Source of the DNA: an uncultured Candidatus Altimarinota bacterium
GTDB taxonomy: Bacteria; Patescibacteriota; Gracilibacteria; BD1-5; JAGOOR01
NCBI GenBank assembly: GCA_937924685.1
Contig: CALEVN010000025.1
Coordinates: forward strand, 62,001 to 126,000
Reading direction: 5' to 3'
DNA: 64,000 bases
The notes under the pieces were generated by a model, which was given only the letters and a program-made list of their open reading frames with translations, was not told where the DNA came from and did no database searches. Positions 42,596 through 54,557 of this stretch are shown here, in pieces. Numbering within the stretch: position 1 is the stretch's first letter; each line of letters starts with the position of its first letter. Made by a program: the position numbers and the translations under genes.

Positions 42596-42760
42596 ATGTT
42601 TGGCAGAAAATGAAAAGATAAAATAAAAAAAATGGACGTACTTATAACAAGTATAGTTCTCGGTACTATCATAGCTGGGGCATTTTGACTGAAAAAGAAA
42701 CAACCAGCGTGAGAGCCGCCTCTCTGGAAAAAAATTCTTCGCATTTTTCTATGAAAATAA
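42596..42760 (+). CDS. Small single-pass membrane protein
   Basis: 54 codons with four UGA. One membrane segment (VLITSIVLGTIIAGAFGL) between basic ends (FGRKGKDKIKKM and KKKQP). No family recognised. Too short and too rich in UGA for a standard gene finder. It overlaps the start of the next gene by ten bases. Confidence 0.5.
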
Positions 42761-43401
42761 AACATATATTTTTCTTGTTTATTCTGTGAATAGTGTTTCT
42801 AGGAAATACTTTTGCAGACGAGGATTGTAGTTATTATGATGGCTCAAAAGCTCACGATAATGGTCAGGTAGCTATGCCTGCTGGGAGTTTTGACCAACTC
42901 TACAACATGCACCTCTGTGAAGAAACAAATCCCATCAATGCCGAAGCAATCAAATATGTACAAGGTATAAAAAAAATAGAGGGAAAGAGCATAGTTCAAA
43001 TTACAAAAGAAATAGGAGAAACTTTTTGCTACGAAGGCTTTCCTGGATGTAATAAGAAATCATTTTATTACCGATACATAGATGCCTGTAAAATCGCTCA
43101 CAATAAAGCAAAAAATGAGGTAAAAAAACCGGTATGAGAAAATGACAGGCTTCTCTCTGATGCAGAATCCAACTGTAAGTGAAGAGCGAAAATATTTGTC
43201 AGTGATATATACAAAAAAGTAGCCTACGAGGAGCTCTCTCGCTATAACGATAAACTCATCGAATCTTCAAACAAAAAATACCTCGAAAAATCACATGAAT
43301 TTATGGATTCTTTCTCCAATGTTATGAATACTTTTCTCAAGAAAATAGGAAACATAGCAAATCAATTTGAAGGATTTACGAGAACAGTCTACAATGTCTA
43401 A
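42751..43401 (+). CDS. Secreted helical protein with Cys pairs
   Basis: 216 codons. Signal peptide MKIKHIFFLFILGIVFLG (UGA in it) with a cleavage site before DEDCSYYDG. The mature part has five to seven cysteines (for example in HLCEE, FCYEGFPGCNKK) and a C-terminal long helix (YLEKSHEFMDSFSNVMNTFLKKI). It starts inside the preceding gene and overlaps rsmA by eight bases. No family recognised; similar layout to the secreted protein at 59908 but no obvious sequence identity. Confidence 0.65.
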
Positions 43402-44212
43402 TCCAAAGGCAAAAAAACATCTCTGACAGAATTTTCTCAAAAATAAAAACATTCTCTCAAGCATTGTCTGAGGAGTTGATTTAACAGATCAACACATCCT
43501 AGAAATAGGTCCTGGACCTGGTGACCTCACGGAAGCAATACTTTCAAAAAAACCACATACGCTTGATATCGTAGAACTCGATGCTGATATGTTTCCGCTG
43601 TTACAAAAACGATTTAGCCGTGAGAATATCACCCTATACCATCACGATATTCTGAAAATCGATATACAAAAAGGTGTACACCAAAAAACAGAAGGGATTG
43701 TTTTTTCTGAGGGGAATATAATACACTATCCATCATACAGTGTGTATGGCAATATACCCTACTATATTACGTCTCCGATCTTGAGACATTTTCTCTATGA
43801 TGTCTCGTTCTCGCCTGAAACCATCACAGTTACCATGCAAAAAGAAGTCGCAGACAGAATACTTGCTCGTGACGGGAAACATTCTGTACTCTCGCTCATG
43901 TGTCAGCTCATGGCAGATGTAGAAAAAATATGTGATATTAGTCCAAACAATTTTGTACCAGCACCAAAAGTGTGGTCGACGTGTCTCAAATTCAGACTAA
44001 AAAAGAAAGACACCAGGGATATGAAAAAAATCATCTCTCTTGTAGAAAAATGATTCAGTCAGAAAAGAAAAAAGCTTATCTCGAATCTCAGCCAATTATT
44101 CTCTAAGGAAAAGCTTTCTCTTTGCTTTGAAACACTCTGAATCAATGAAAATATTCGTGCAGAAGACATCTCACAAGAGCAATGGGTGCTACTCTCTAAC
44201 GTACTCTACTAG
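43394..44212 (+). CDS. rsmA: 16S rRNA dimethyladenosine transferase (KsgA)
   Basis: 272 codons. RsmA dimethylates A1518 and A1519 near the 3' end of 16S rRNA. HLGQNFLKNKNIL (the first Gly is UGA), ILEIGPGPGDLTEAIL (SAM motif I), and YGNIPYYITSPI (NIPY catalytic motif) are diagnostic. MQKEVADRILA and FVPAPKVWSTCLKF complete the family pattern. The TGAs at the start (H-L-G-Q, I-V-G-G-V) hide the N-terminus from a standard translation. Convergent with dnaA, with four bases of overlap. Confidence 0.95.
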
Positions 44213-45618
44213 ACACCGAGTTTCTCTCTGAGAGAGTAGATATCGCTTGCGAGTCTCTGATCTTTTTTGAGCATGAGTTCGAGTTTTCTGCAAGAATACA
44301 TCACTGCAGAGTGTTCACGACCATTAAAAATATTACCAATTCTCTCGTAAGTATAGCGGAGTTTGTTTTTGAGAAGATACATCGCAACTTGTCGTGGTAT
44401 CATGAGGTCTCGAGAACGGTTGTCGCCGAGAAGAGCATCTTGTTCAACTCAGAAATACTCACTCACAGAAGCAATTACTTCTTGGTATGATACAGAGCGG
44501 AGAATATTTTTGACCCCACCCTCTCTCTCTCCAATGTGTGAATGCTTGATACCGAGACGTGTAAATCTTTTTGATATAGATTCAATAGTTGGCATACGAC
44601 CACTCAGTTCATGCTCAGCAATCATCTGATTGAGGATACCTTCAATCTCACGGACATTTCGTCCGAGATTGTATGCAATATATTCAGCCACTTCTTGAGG
44701 AACGATGAATTCTTTTTCACGTGCTTTCTGTTGGATGATAGCAAGCCTCGTCTCGAAATCTGGTGTATCAATATCAACCATAATTCCCCATTCAAAACGG
44801 CTCGTCAATCGTGGCTCTATTTCTGTGAGTTCTTTTGGTGGCTTATCAGAGCTGAGAATAATCTGTTTTCCAGCGTCATAAAGTATATTAAACAAAGTGT
44901 AGAGTTCTTCTTGGGTACCTTTTTTCCCCGCTAAAAACTGCACATCATCCATAAGCAAAACATCGATAGCCCGAAAACGTGCTCTCATCTGATCGATTTT
45001 TCTATCTTTCACAGCATTGACATAATCAGTCACAAATTGATCAGAAGTCAGATAGACGACTTTTTTTGTAGGAAATTTCTTTTTGATTTCGAGCGCAGTA
45101 CCCTGAAGGAGATGAGTCTTACCAAGACCGACTTCAGAGTAGAGGAAGAGTGGATTGTAATTTGCGCCTGGCTTTCGCACTACTGCATCACAAGCAGAGT
45201 ATGCAAGCTGATTGCTCGGTCATACGACAAAATGCTCAAAATCAAAACGAGATGAAAAATCTTCTCTTCCTGAACTTTTCACGATCTCCGGTTTTTCTTT
45301 TGATGGAGAACTTTTGAATATTTTTCTACAGTCGATGACTGGTGAATATGTAGGATTCTCTATCTGATTATCAACAATGACCTCTATTTTTTGAATTCCA
45401 GTCCATACTTCAGTAGCAGCTGCGAGAAGGACGTCTGCGAATCTGAAACTCATATTGTCTCGTATAAACTCTGAAACTACTCCTATAACAACTCAATCAG
45501 CATCTTGTGACACAAGACTAATCTTCTGAAAATAGGTCAAAAAATCCTGTTTTCTCATCTTTGATACCAAGATTTGTGAGAAGTTCTGTAATTGATGTAT
45601 AGCTGATATGCCTGTCAT
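44209..45618 (-). CDS. dnaA: Chromosomal replication initiator DnaA
   Basis: About 469 codons. Domain I is short (LQNFSQILVSKMRKQDF), then a linker, then the AAA+ motor: FVV-G-PSNQLAYSACDAVV with UGA at the conserved glycine, NPLFLYSEVGLGKTHLLQG (Walker A), VLLMDDVQFLAGKKGTQEELYTLFN (Walker B), SSDKPPKELTEIEPRLTSRFEWG (box VII). Domain IV has RQVAMYLLKNKLRYTYERIGNIFNGREHSAVMYSC, the DNA-binding signature. Start: ATG at 45618 keeps an N-terminal helix of domain I; ATG at 45558 or 45633 are alternatives. Two long UGA-split parts in the standard code. Confidence 0.92.
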
Positions 45619-45839
45619 GTACCCAATTATCATGTTCTGATATTTGAAGTCAAAGAAAAAACCCCTTGATTTTCCTGTGGAGAATATTTCTCCTTACGTA
45701 AGAGGATTTTAATAAATTGACATAATTTAAAATATAATTAAATATTATGAATAAATACATACAGCAAATAAACAATATACAAGAACGCCCTTAATAAAGA
45801 CATAATTGAGTAAAAATTGTATACTAAATTCAAACATCT
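45619..45839. other. AT-rich intergenic region upstream of dnaA, candidate origin
   Basis: 221 bases, divergent between dnaA and a lipoprotein gene. It contains one DnaA-box-like nonamer, TTCTCCACA on the minus strand (about 45684, one mismatch to TTATCCACA), and a very AT-rich stretch from 45710 to 45840. Only one such box is visible, which is weak for an origin; GC skew over the genome is needed. Confidence 0.3.
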
Positions 45840-46682
45840 ATGAAAAAAAATATTTTCTCCTTTTCATCCCTATTCCTTCTCCCTCTGCTCCTGTCTTCTT
45901 GTCAGTTTAGTGGGACATGAACGACAAGCGTTCAGCACCAAAAAATACCTGTAGTAGCCACCAACGACACTCTCGCTATACACGGAAAAATGATAGCAAA
46001 AGATGACGCTTTTATCGTCACAATTGATGAAAAAAAACGTCTCACAAATGCAGAAAAAGAAGTCATACTCAACTCTGATATCATCATCAGTGATGTCAGT
46101 CTCGAGAAAAGTGAAATCGCCACAGTTCTGCAAAACTATAAAGGCACCTATCTCAATAGTGGTAAGGCCGAAATAGTAAAAGGTATTTTATCAGAAAAAG
46201 ATGAAATAGACCACATATTGAATATACGTGATGCCTTCTCAGAAATAAATCCAAACAAAAGAGGAGCGTATTATGACAACGCTGGCACATATATACACTT
46301 ACTGGACGATACATACACTAAACTGCGCGAAAGAATACAGGCCTACAATCAACAATCATTTATTATCGTAGGACAAAATCTCGATAATTTTTTGACTGAT
46401 TTCGGCCTTCAGAAACATAATTCTTGAACAGTCTCCACCGAAGGAAAAACAAACCGCGCGATACTCGATGAGATAGAGGCAATCCTTCAGGCAAAAAAAG
46501 TATGAATTGTTTTTGTTGATCCTGATGTTTCACGAGACATCATCACAAAACTAAAAGAAAAAACACAAATTCAAGTGTATACACTTATCACACTCGAAGA
46601 AGACACTTCTGGTTGGGGCTATATCAGATATATAGAAAAAATGATAAATATCTTTGTAAGTGCTTTTGATACCTACGATTAG
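45840..46682 (+). CDS. ZnuA/TroA-like metal-binding lipoprotein, degenerate
   Basis: 280 codons. Signal peptide and lipobox (PLLLSS-C) at the N-terminus. The fold is that of cluster A-I solute-binding proteins: a helical backbone segment NPNKRGAYYDNAGTYIHLLDDTYTKLRERI and a C-terminal GWGYIRYIEKMINIFVSAF. The usual metal-ligand histidines (D-P-H-x-W) are not obvious, so metal binding may be lost or altered. ABC ATPase and permease genes are absent here. Several UGA glycines. Overlaps the convergent gene by four bases. Confidence 0.6.
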
Positions 46683-47392
46683 TGATGCTCATGACTGTCA
46701 TGTCATGCATCTTCGTGTCAGTGATCATCGTGATGTGATAATCCTTCAGGCATGACGTCGAGTTCTTTTTTTCAGAAAATCTGATTTCCTTTCATATATA
46801 CCACGCCACCGAAAAGGACAATTCGACTCACCCAATGAGAAAAGAGTATCTTGTAAAAACCAAGTAAAAACCCCAGAATGAGTATCGTGTATGCTTTATC
46901 TGACATCCACGTATAGAGAATAGATGTTTTGAGATATGGTATTTCGAGTGCTGCGCCTGGGAGAATATTTACTTGACCAAAAACTCCTGGAGTATTATAT
47001 AACATAGAAAATAGCACAATCCCGAAACATACAAAAAAGGCTGATAATACTAAAACTTTTAAAAAGAACCAAAAAGTTCCTCGTATAACACCCGACACAT
47101 TGAGACCGAGAGTCATGGGGGTTATAAAAAACAGAGCAATGGTGAGTATTTTTGAAACAAATAATAATGATCCCCTATTTTCTACTATCCAATTACCCAA
47201 AAAAAGAGTACGAGTAACTTCTGGTGAAACAAAAGTCATCTCATGAAACAGGAGATAAGCACCCATACCAACTATCGCACCAAAAAGCGACTCGTAGACT
47301 TTATGCGGTCAGAAAAGAAAAAATACTACGAGAGCTATGACATAGAGCAAAACGAATAAACCGTCTGCTGAATTGGTCAAACTATCAAACAT
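46679..47392 (-). CDS. Membrane protein with His-rich C-terminus
   Basis: 237 codons with about six membrane segments and a final 24 residues dominated by His, Asp and Glu (HHDDHGHEDAGHDSHEHH), a classical metal-binding tail. It is not an ABC-3 permease by motif. UGA glycines lie in the loops and the tail. Its convergent neighbour is a ZnuA-like lipoprotein, so a role in zinc or similar metal handling is plausible. It is followed after three bases on the same strand by the HTH protein. Confidence 0.65.
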
Positions 47393-47395
47393 AAT

Positions 47396-47971
47396 TTAGA
47401 GCGTATTAGGAACAGTACCTCTCAAGCTAAAGAAATGAAATGCTAGAACAACACATGCGCAAAGAAGAACAAAAACACCAATCATAAGTACTGTAGATAT
47501 GAGCTTTTCGCGCTGATATCTGTCCTCTATTTCTTTTTTTGTTTGTACGATCATTTCCATGTCATGCATACGGCTTGAATTGGCTTCTTCGAGGGCAAGA
47601 ACTGCTTTTTTGTGTTCGAGCTTTGGAACTGTGTTTGTAATATCAGACTCGAGTTTTCCGAGCTTAAATGTCAATTCTTGAATGAGGGCATCTTTTTCTC
47701 GGATAATAGTTTCGAGAGTACGAAGAATCTCATTTTGTGCTTCCCGTGGATCATACCCAATTGTCGGTACAAGCGTTGGCTTTGGGGCTATGACTTCGTA
47801 GTCAGTTTGAGTGCCACCACTCTTCACCTGAGTAACATCATCTTTATGAAGCATGATGAGCTTACCATCACGTTTTGTTCGGATTTTGCCAGAATGTATG
47901 TATCTATCAACAGTACGTGTAGAGACGCCGAGCATTTTCGAAGCGTCTTCCCGAGAAAGTGTAAAGACCAT
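47396..47971 (-). CDS. Tail-anchored helix-turn-helix protein
   Basis: 191 codons. N-terminal 60 residues are a MerR/excisionase-type HTH (FTLSREDASKMLGVSTRTVDRYIHSGKIRTKRDG). A central acidic coiled coil (DALIQELTFKLGKLESDI) is followed by a C-terminal membrane segment (TVLMIGVFVLLCACVVLAFHF). A start at 47971 rather than 48040 is chosen since the HTH begins there. Membrane-anchored transcription factors of this type can sense envelope state. No UGA. It is next to the His-tailed protein. Confidence 0.7.
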   Translation of the reverse strand: MVFTLSREDASKMLGVSTRTVDRYIHSGKIRTKRDGKLIMLHKDDVTQVKSGGTQTDYEVIAPKPTLVPTIGYDPREAQNEILRTLETIIREKDALIQELTFKLGKLESDITNTVPKLEHKKAVLALEEANSSRMHDMEMIVQTKKEIEDRYQREKLISTVLMIGVFVLLCACVVLAFHFFSLRGTVPNTL

Positions 47972-48076
47972 AAATAATACAAGAAATATGAATGTAATTC
48001 TAGTTCCCTGTTTTTCTTTGCAAGAGAAAAAACTTGCCAAATACAGAAGCTCGCTGGAGTATGTCTTCAGATAACT

Positions 48077-48553
48077 CTATTTCATGACGGCCAATATTTT
48101 ATCCCTCGCATCAAGGGCTCGAAACTGATACATCTTCCCATCTATTTCAATTCTTTCTTTTGAATATAAATCTTTCCCCAAGAAATAAAGTCACATTGGT
48201 AGCTGAAATCCAGGTGCTTGATGAAGACGAAAAAAATACAGTGTATCATTGCCCTTTTTACCATCTGGAAAAAGGAAATTTTTTACCTGAATCACTCTCT
48301 GATCTTGTACTGGATTTCACTGATCTTCTAAAAAGGTACCTAAACCAGGAGAAAGACATATTTGTGACTCTTCTAGCGCTTCACGAACTGCGGTATCATC
48401 TATGTTTCTATCCTTTTTTGGGTCAAATTTTCCACCAACAGGCACTAAACCATCTATTTTTGCATTGTAAATCAACAAAACCTCCGTCATTTCTGGTGAA
48501 AATATGGCCACAGTAGCGGTCTGAATAACTTCTTGAGGAGATTCTGTCGACAT
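48077..48553 (-). CDS. Nudix hydrolase
   Basis: 158 codons. The Nudix box is partly degenerate: VGGKFDPKKDRNIDDTAVREALEES, keeping the REALEES core (R-E-x-x-E-E) but with an extended spacing to the first acidic residue. Strand-helix order (IQTATVAIFSP, LLIYNAKIDGLVPVGGK) fits. Substrate unknown. Two UGA glycines in the C-terminal half carry it past the point where a standard translation stops. Confidence 0.8.
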
Positions 48554-48609
48554 ACAAAAATTATTCCTATAATATCGTTAGTGTAAATATCTATCAAAAG
48601 TTGTCAATT

Positions 48610-49932
48610 ATGTTCATCGATGCCGTCAATGTGAAGTTCCGTGCTGGAAATGGTGGAAATGGTATCGTCTCTTGGAGGCGGGAGGCTCGTATTGCCAAAT
48701 GAGGACCTTTTGGTGGAGATGGTGGCCGAGGAGGAGATATCATTGCTGTAGCAGACTCAAACATCAACACTCTCTCTGATTTTCGATATGTAAAAGAAAT
48801 AGCTGCTGAAGATGGTGAACGATGAGGCATACAGGAACTCCACGGAGCAAACGCACCAGATAGAATCGTAAAACTCCCCGTAGGAACACTGATCTATGAT
48901 ATGGAAGGAAATCTCCTCCACGATCTCGCAAAACCAGGTGAGACAGTCCGCCTCTGTGTCGGTGGACGTGGTGGCTACGGAAATTCTCACTTCGCATCGA
49001 GTACTCGCAGAAGCCCAGCTTTTGCAGAACTCGGAGATCGAGGTACAAAACTGGAGACACATCTCGAACTCAAGCTCGTCGCTGATGTAGGTATCATTGG
49101 TATACCTTCTGCCGGTAAATCCACACTCATATCTTGCATCACTTCTGTTCGGCCAAAAATCGCGGATTACCCATTTACCACCCTGATTCCAAATCTCGGA
49201 GTCATGGAATACAAGGGGAAAAATATGGTCCTCGAAGACGTCCCTGGTCTCATCGCCGGCGCACATAAAGGCGCTGGACTTGGTATAGAATTTCTCAAGC
49301 ATATTGAACGCACTCGTGTTCTCTGTCATCTCCTCGATGCTGGAAAATACGAAGACTGCATTGCGGATTATGACATCATCCGAAAAGAGCTCGAGCTCTT
49401 CAATCCTGAACTTCTCGAAAAAGAAGAAATCATCGTCCTTTCAAAGTGCGATCTTCTCGACGCTGACATGGTAGAAGACTTAAAAAAACAACTTCACAAA
49501 AAAACCAAGAAGAAAATATATGCCATCTCGGCTCCTACGGGTGAATGACTCGAGGAACTACAAAATGAGCTTATTCGATATATACCAAAAGAAGAGGTGG
49601 TCGTTGTTCCCGATAATGTCATCATCGATCTTAGGACAAATCCTGATCCAAATAATTTTACTGTTACTGATGAAGGTCATCATAATTATCGTGTTCACGG
49701 TGAACGAATCGAGCAAATAGTACGTATGACGAGTATGAAAAACGAAGAAGCGGTCGACCGAGTGTGGGATGTTATGGGAAAGAGAAAAATCACCAATGAA
49801 ATCGAAAAACTCGTGATAAAAAACCTCGCAAAAGAAGGACGAGAAATCACTCGAAGTGATGAAATCTGGTATACCATCGAAGGAAAGATTCTAATCGGCG
49901 ATGCAGTATTTCAGTTTAGAGATTACCGATAG
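48610..49932 (+). CDS. obgE: GTPase Obg
   Basis: 440 codons. Obg is a ribosome-associated GTPase. The Gly-rich N-terminal Obg fold is present (FRAGNGGNGIVSWRREARI, then AK-G-GPFGGDGGRGGD), with UGA at conserved glycines. The G domain has DVGIIGIPSAGKSTLI, DYPFTTLIPNLG, LEDVPGLIAGAHKGAGLG, SKCDLLDADM and SAPTGE. A C-terminal OCT domain follows (NVIIDLRTNPDPN to FRDY). Its stop touches the stop of a convergent nuclease gene. Confidence 0.96.
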
Positions 49933-51396
49933 TTAAATCTTGCAAACGATACCATTACACTCCATATTACGCTCTGGAGATTTTTCGCATTTTTTACCAG
50001 TACGAACATCAAATATATCACCTGGTGCTGGTGCAGTAATAGTAGTCTCTTTGAGATTTGGAAGTTCAGCCATACCACTTGCAAGTGCATCCATAGATTC
50101 CTTTTCTCCATGTACGAGGAATATCTGTTTTGGACTTCCACAATTTGCTGCAAATTCGAGGAGTCACTTACGATCAGCATGACCAGAGAAAGCGTTGAAA
50201 ATCTCAATCTGCATCTTGACCTGTTTTACTTCATCAAAAATATGCACTTCTTTCGCACCTTCGACGAGCTTGCGACCAAGAGTGTTTTCAGCCATATATC
50301 CGATAGCAAGAAGGAGATGTCGTTCATCCTCGATGTTATTGGCAACATGGTGCACGATACGACCATACTCGACCATACCAGATGCAGCGATGATAATCGC
50401 TGGATAATTAATCTTATCGAGAGATTTTGATTCTTCTACGCTTCGCATAAATCTGACACCTTCTCCTTCGAGAAATGGGAATACTCCACCAGCTTCGAGA
50501 GCCTTTGTATCATCATCGAAACATTCTGGATGAATCTTGAAAATATCAGTCGCATCTGATGCGAGAGGAGAATCTATATAAATGGGGAGTTTAATAATTT
50601 TTCCTTGGTTCATGAGGAGTCTGAGGACGTAGAGGATTTCCTGAGTACGCTCGACAGCAAATGCTGGGATAAATATCTTTCCACCCCGATTGACCGTCTC
50701 ATTGATGACTTTTGTCAGCCTCTCTTCTACATCACCGAGCTCATCATGAAATCTATTTCCATAGGTTGATTCAGTGATAAGAATATCGATATCTTTTATC
50801 TGTGTTGGCTCACGAAGAATAGGGAGATGTTTGCGACCGAGGTCACCAGTAAAACAAAAACGTGTATGTTCACCCGTCTCCTTATCTTCGATTTCCCATT
50901 CTTCGAGTGCAGAACCGAGGATATGTCCAGCATCATGAAATGTCATTTTTACGCCGTTATCAAGTGGAACGGGTTGTTCGTATCAAACCGAACGGAACTG
51001 CATCATACATTCCATCGCCTCTTCCACCGTGTACAGTGGTGGAATATTTTTCCCTGTTTTTTTAGACATATGTTCCGCATCATGTTCTTGGATACGAGCG
51101 CTATCCTGGAGCATGATAGAACAGAGATCTCGTGTCGCATGAGTGCAGTAGATAGGTCCTGTATATCATTTTTTGACGAGAAGAGGTAAGAGTCCTGCAT
51201 GATCAATGTGGGCATGTGACAAGATGACCGCATCGAGTTCACTTGTTTTAATGGGGAGAAATCTATTTGCATCGTCCGATTCTTTTCTGTGCCCCTGAAA
51301 CATACCACAATCGAGGAGATATGTTTTACCATTCACACGGAGGATGTGTTTTGAGCCAGTTACGGTTTGTGCTGCTCCGACGAATTCAAATTGCAT
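49933..51396 (-). CDS. Metallo-beta-lactamase/beta-CASP ribonuclease
   Basis: 487 codons. MBL metal motif SHAHIDHAGLLP, GMFQGHRKESD, AGHILGSALEEW, and the C-terminal beta-CASP elements TESTYGNRFHDELGD, RGGKIFIPAFAVERTQEILY, SPLASDATDIF, IIAASGMVEYGRI (motif C) and HGEKESMD. This architecture is that of the YSH1/CPSF73-like RNA nucleases (COG1236). It likely processes RNA. Two UGA glycines; the one at 51166-51168 directly follows the metal-binding region. Confidence 0.92.
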
Positions 51397-51497
51397 AAGT
51401 ATAGATTAGAAAACTATACACTTATAGTACCAGATATTCTTTTCTGTTGCAAAGAAATTGGGGAGACTTTTGGAAAATATCATTCTAACAAAAAATA

Positions 51498-52592
51498 CTA
51501 CACCATTTTCCTCCAAAACTCACACTTTTCGGAACCGTTCATGAGGTTCTTTTTCGTCCATCCTGTCTCATTTTGGGGGAAATTTTCCACCGAGGTGATC
51601 ACTCAACCCGTGAGTTCATTGGCAACGAAGATATTTTCGAGATCATTGTATAGCCCGCCGAGATCATCATCTCCCATGCGCTTTCCATAGGGTGGATTTG
51701 TGATGATGTGAGCATTTTTCTGATAGGAAACTTGACGAAAATCTGATTCAGAGAATCGAATAGTGTCTCCTACTCATGCTCGATGAGCATTGTCCATTGC
51801 ATATTCGAGCACTCTTCCATCGATATCACTTCCATAAATCTCATAGTTTTTTTCAAATATTTTTGTCTTTGCTTCTTTTATAGCACGCTCATGGCACGGA
51901 AGGTCATACCATGGGAAATAGAGATAATCAAATTCCCGCTTGAGTCCAGGAGCTATATTTCGTGCGATCATAGCCGCTTCGATGAGAAGAGTACCACTTC
52001 CACACATTGGATCATAGAGTGGAGTCTTGAATTTCCAACCACTAAAGAGTACGAGTGATGCTGCGAGAGATTCCTTCAGAGGAGCCTCCCCTGCCTCAGT
52101 CCTATATCCACGCTTATGAAGAGCATCTCCAGAGGTATTTATGAGGACATGCAGAGTATCGGCTACGAGAAGGAGAAATATCTCAATTGGGTGACTATGT
52201 TCGTTTTCCTTCCAATAATCATCTTCTCCCATGAGCGAACGAATAATCGCTTTTTTACCAATCGACTGCATACTCGGCGTATGAGTGACAACAGATCTCG
52301 AAGACGTCGCAGAGACGATAATAGGGGTACCGACTGGTATCCACTTTGATCAATCGATCTGTTCCAGAGATGCGAAGAGCATCTCGAGAGACATGACATC
52401 GAGTTTTTCTACTTCAATATAGACACGATTGGCTGTACGAAGCCAGAGATTTGCCTGAGTTAAGGTCATCATATCCCCTTCAAATCAGACCATTCGATCC
52501 TGACCGTAAGTAACATCGACTTTCTGACGCTCGAGTTCACTTCTGACGAGAGATTCTACACCGTTGATACAGGTGGCTACAAAATGAGTCAT
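51498..52592 (-). CDS. THUMP-domain N2-guanine rRNA methyltransferase, RlmL-like
   Basis: 364 codons. The N-terminal 150 residues form a THUMP-like RNA-binding part (THFVATCINGVESLVRSELER); then UPF0020 methylase: KESLAASLVLFSGW, YDPMCGSGTLLIEAAMIA (SAM motif), ITNPPYGKRMG (catalytic N-P-P-Y). This matches the N-terminal half of RlmL, the enzyme that makes m2G2445 in 23S rRNA. Four UGA glycines. It overlaps no gene but starts two bases from the DUF192 stop. Confidence 0.85.
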
Positions 52593-52594
52593 AA

Positions 52595-53023
52595 TTATCG
52601 GAGATTACAATGATTAAAATCTAATTTTCGAGCGTAGAAACCGCTCCCCTGTGCTACTTCTATAACATAGCCTACGAGTTTTTGCGAGACGTATTGCATG
52701 GGCGGGCTGACTTCTGTATCAGGCCGCATGTTGAGAGCACGGTCAACGAGCATACCTTCACTATCATAAAAATACATATCAAGTGGTATAAGCGTATCCT
52801 TCATCCAAAAACCCTGCGCACCAGGTGTATCAAATACAAAAAGCATTCCACATTTTTCACAGAGTTTCGTTCGCCCCATCAGTCATCTCATTTGTTCCGG
52901 GAGAGTTTTTGCGAGTTCAAAGAACCAAAATGCTCCTCCACTTGGAATACGACAACTCTTTGTATCACGAACTACAAAAAGAAAAGTCGAGACGACCACT
53001 ATAGTTCAGAGAATAAATATCAT
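52595..53023 (-). CDS. DUF192 protein, membrane-anchored
   Basis: 142 codons. An N-terminal membrane segment (MIFILGTIVVVSTFLFVV) precedes a DUF192 domain: RGLMGRTKLCEKCGMLFVF, FWMKDTLIPLDMYFYD and VIEVAQGSG are its hallmark. The family is small, beta-rich and of unknown function. Two UGA glycines, one inside R-G-L-M. The start overlaps the region upstream of the divergent cysS. Operon with the RlmL-like methylase. Confidence 0.88.
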
Positions 53024-53081
53024 GAAATATTTCATGCACTCAATGTATTGCAAGAAAGGACGAAATCAATACGATATTTTT

Positions 53082-54533
53082 ATGCTTTCCCTCTACAATA
53101 CGCTTTCTCGCACCATTGAGCCATTTAAGCCTCTCGAAGAAGATAAAATAAAATTCTACGCCTGTGGACCTACCGTCTATAACTATGCCCATATCGGCAA
53201 TCTCTGTTGTTTTACTTTTGAGGATATCATCATACGAAGCCTTGAATTTCTCGGGTACGAAGTCGATGCGCTCATGAATCTGACTGATATTGATGATAAA
53301 ACCATTCGTGACAGTCAAAAAGAACACAAAACCCTAAAAGCCTTTACCGAGCACTATACAAGACTTTTTTTCGAAGACCTCGTAAAGCTGAATGTCACCA
53401 GTTTTAAAAGAAGAAAACCAATTTCCGAGCTCGTTCCAGAAATGATAGGTATGACACAAAAACTCATCGATGCAAAACATGCATACGTGAGTGATGATGG
53501 ATCAGTTTATTTTGATATCAAGAGCTTCAAAAAATACGGCAATCTGGCCCATCTCGACATGAAAGGCATGAAAGCTGGTGCTCGAGTCAATAATGATGAA
53601 TACGATAAAGATAATGTCTCTGATTTTGCACTCTGGAAATGATATGACAATGCCGATGGAGAAAACTTCTGGGAAGCGGAATTTACAACAAAAGACGGAT
53701 CGAAAATTCTCAAATGAAGACCAGGTTGGCATATAGAATGTAGTGCTTGTAATCTCTGGGGACATGGAGAACAGATCGATATCCATATGGGTGGGGTCGA
53801 CCTTATATTCCCACATCATCAAAATGAGATAGCTCAAACAGAATCTGTCACTGGAAAAACTTTCTCTACCTACTGGATGCACACAGGTCATCTCCTCGTC
53901 GATGGGAAAAAAATGAGTAAATCTCTCGGTAATGTCTACCAACTCAAGGATATAGAAGAAAAATTTCCAAACAAAATACCACTTGTGCACAGAGCCTTTC
54001 GCATGATGTGCTTACAAAATAGATACCGTGAAAATTTTAATTTCACTTTTGAAAGACTTGAGAGTGCTATGGCAACAATTACAAGCCTCGATAACACACT
54101 AAAAAGATTGAAATCGTATACACCGAGAAATACAAAAGTGCGAAGAGAGTTCAGGAACGAGCTCCAAGAATCAATGCAAAAATTCGTCGCTGCTCTCGAA
54201 AATGATATTGATACGGTAATTGCTCTCACTGAGGTTTTTGAACTTATCGGAAGAGTCAATCGTGATATAGACGACGTATCTCTCACCATCAAAGAAACTT
54301 CATCTGTCATAGAAATCCTCAAATCATGGGATATGATTATGGGCGTCATGGATTGGTCACTCCTGAAAGATGAAGAAAAGCCTGTAGAAGTAATGGAACT
54401 TTTACTGCAAAGACAAGCAGCAAAAGCTGCAAAAGATTTCGCTCAAGCTGATGAATTACGAAAAAAAATAGACGAACTTGGCTATGTTGTTATTGACTCT
54501 CGGGATGGAGGAATACTAGAAAGAAAAAAATAA
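53082..54533 (+). CDS. cysS: Cysteinyl-tRNA synthetase
   Basis: 483 codons. Class I enzyme for tRNA-Cys. The zinc and HIGH region reads KFYACGPTVYNYAHIGN; a second zinc site lies in G-RPGWHIECSACNLW (leading G is UGA), HMGGVDLIFPHHQNEIAQTE, and KMSKSLGN gives the KMSKS loop. The start MLSLYNTLSRTIEPF is preferred over an upstream ATG. The C-terminal DALR-type anticodon region ends with the usual KAAKDFAQADELRKKIDELGY motif. Confidence 0.96.
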
Positions 54534-54557
54534 GAAACTATAGCCTAATCAAAAAAG

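Noticed and set aside
45536..45700. A protein-like frame upstream of dnaA ending in FDLFSED
   Set aside because: It has no start codon apart from far AT-rich sequence and overlaps the likely dnaA domain I; probably chance, though the dnaA start stays uncertain.
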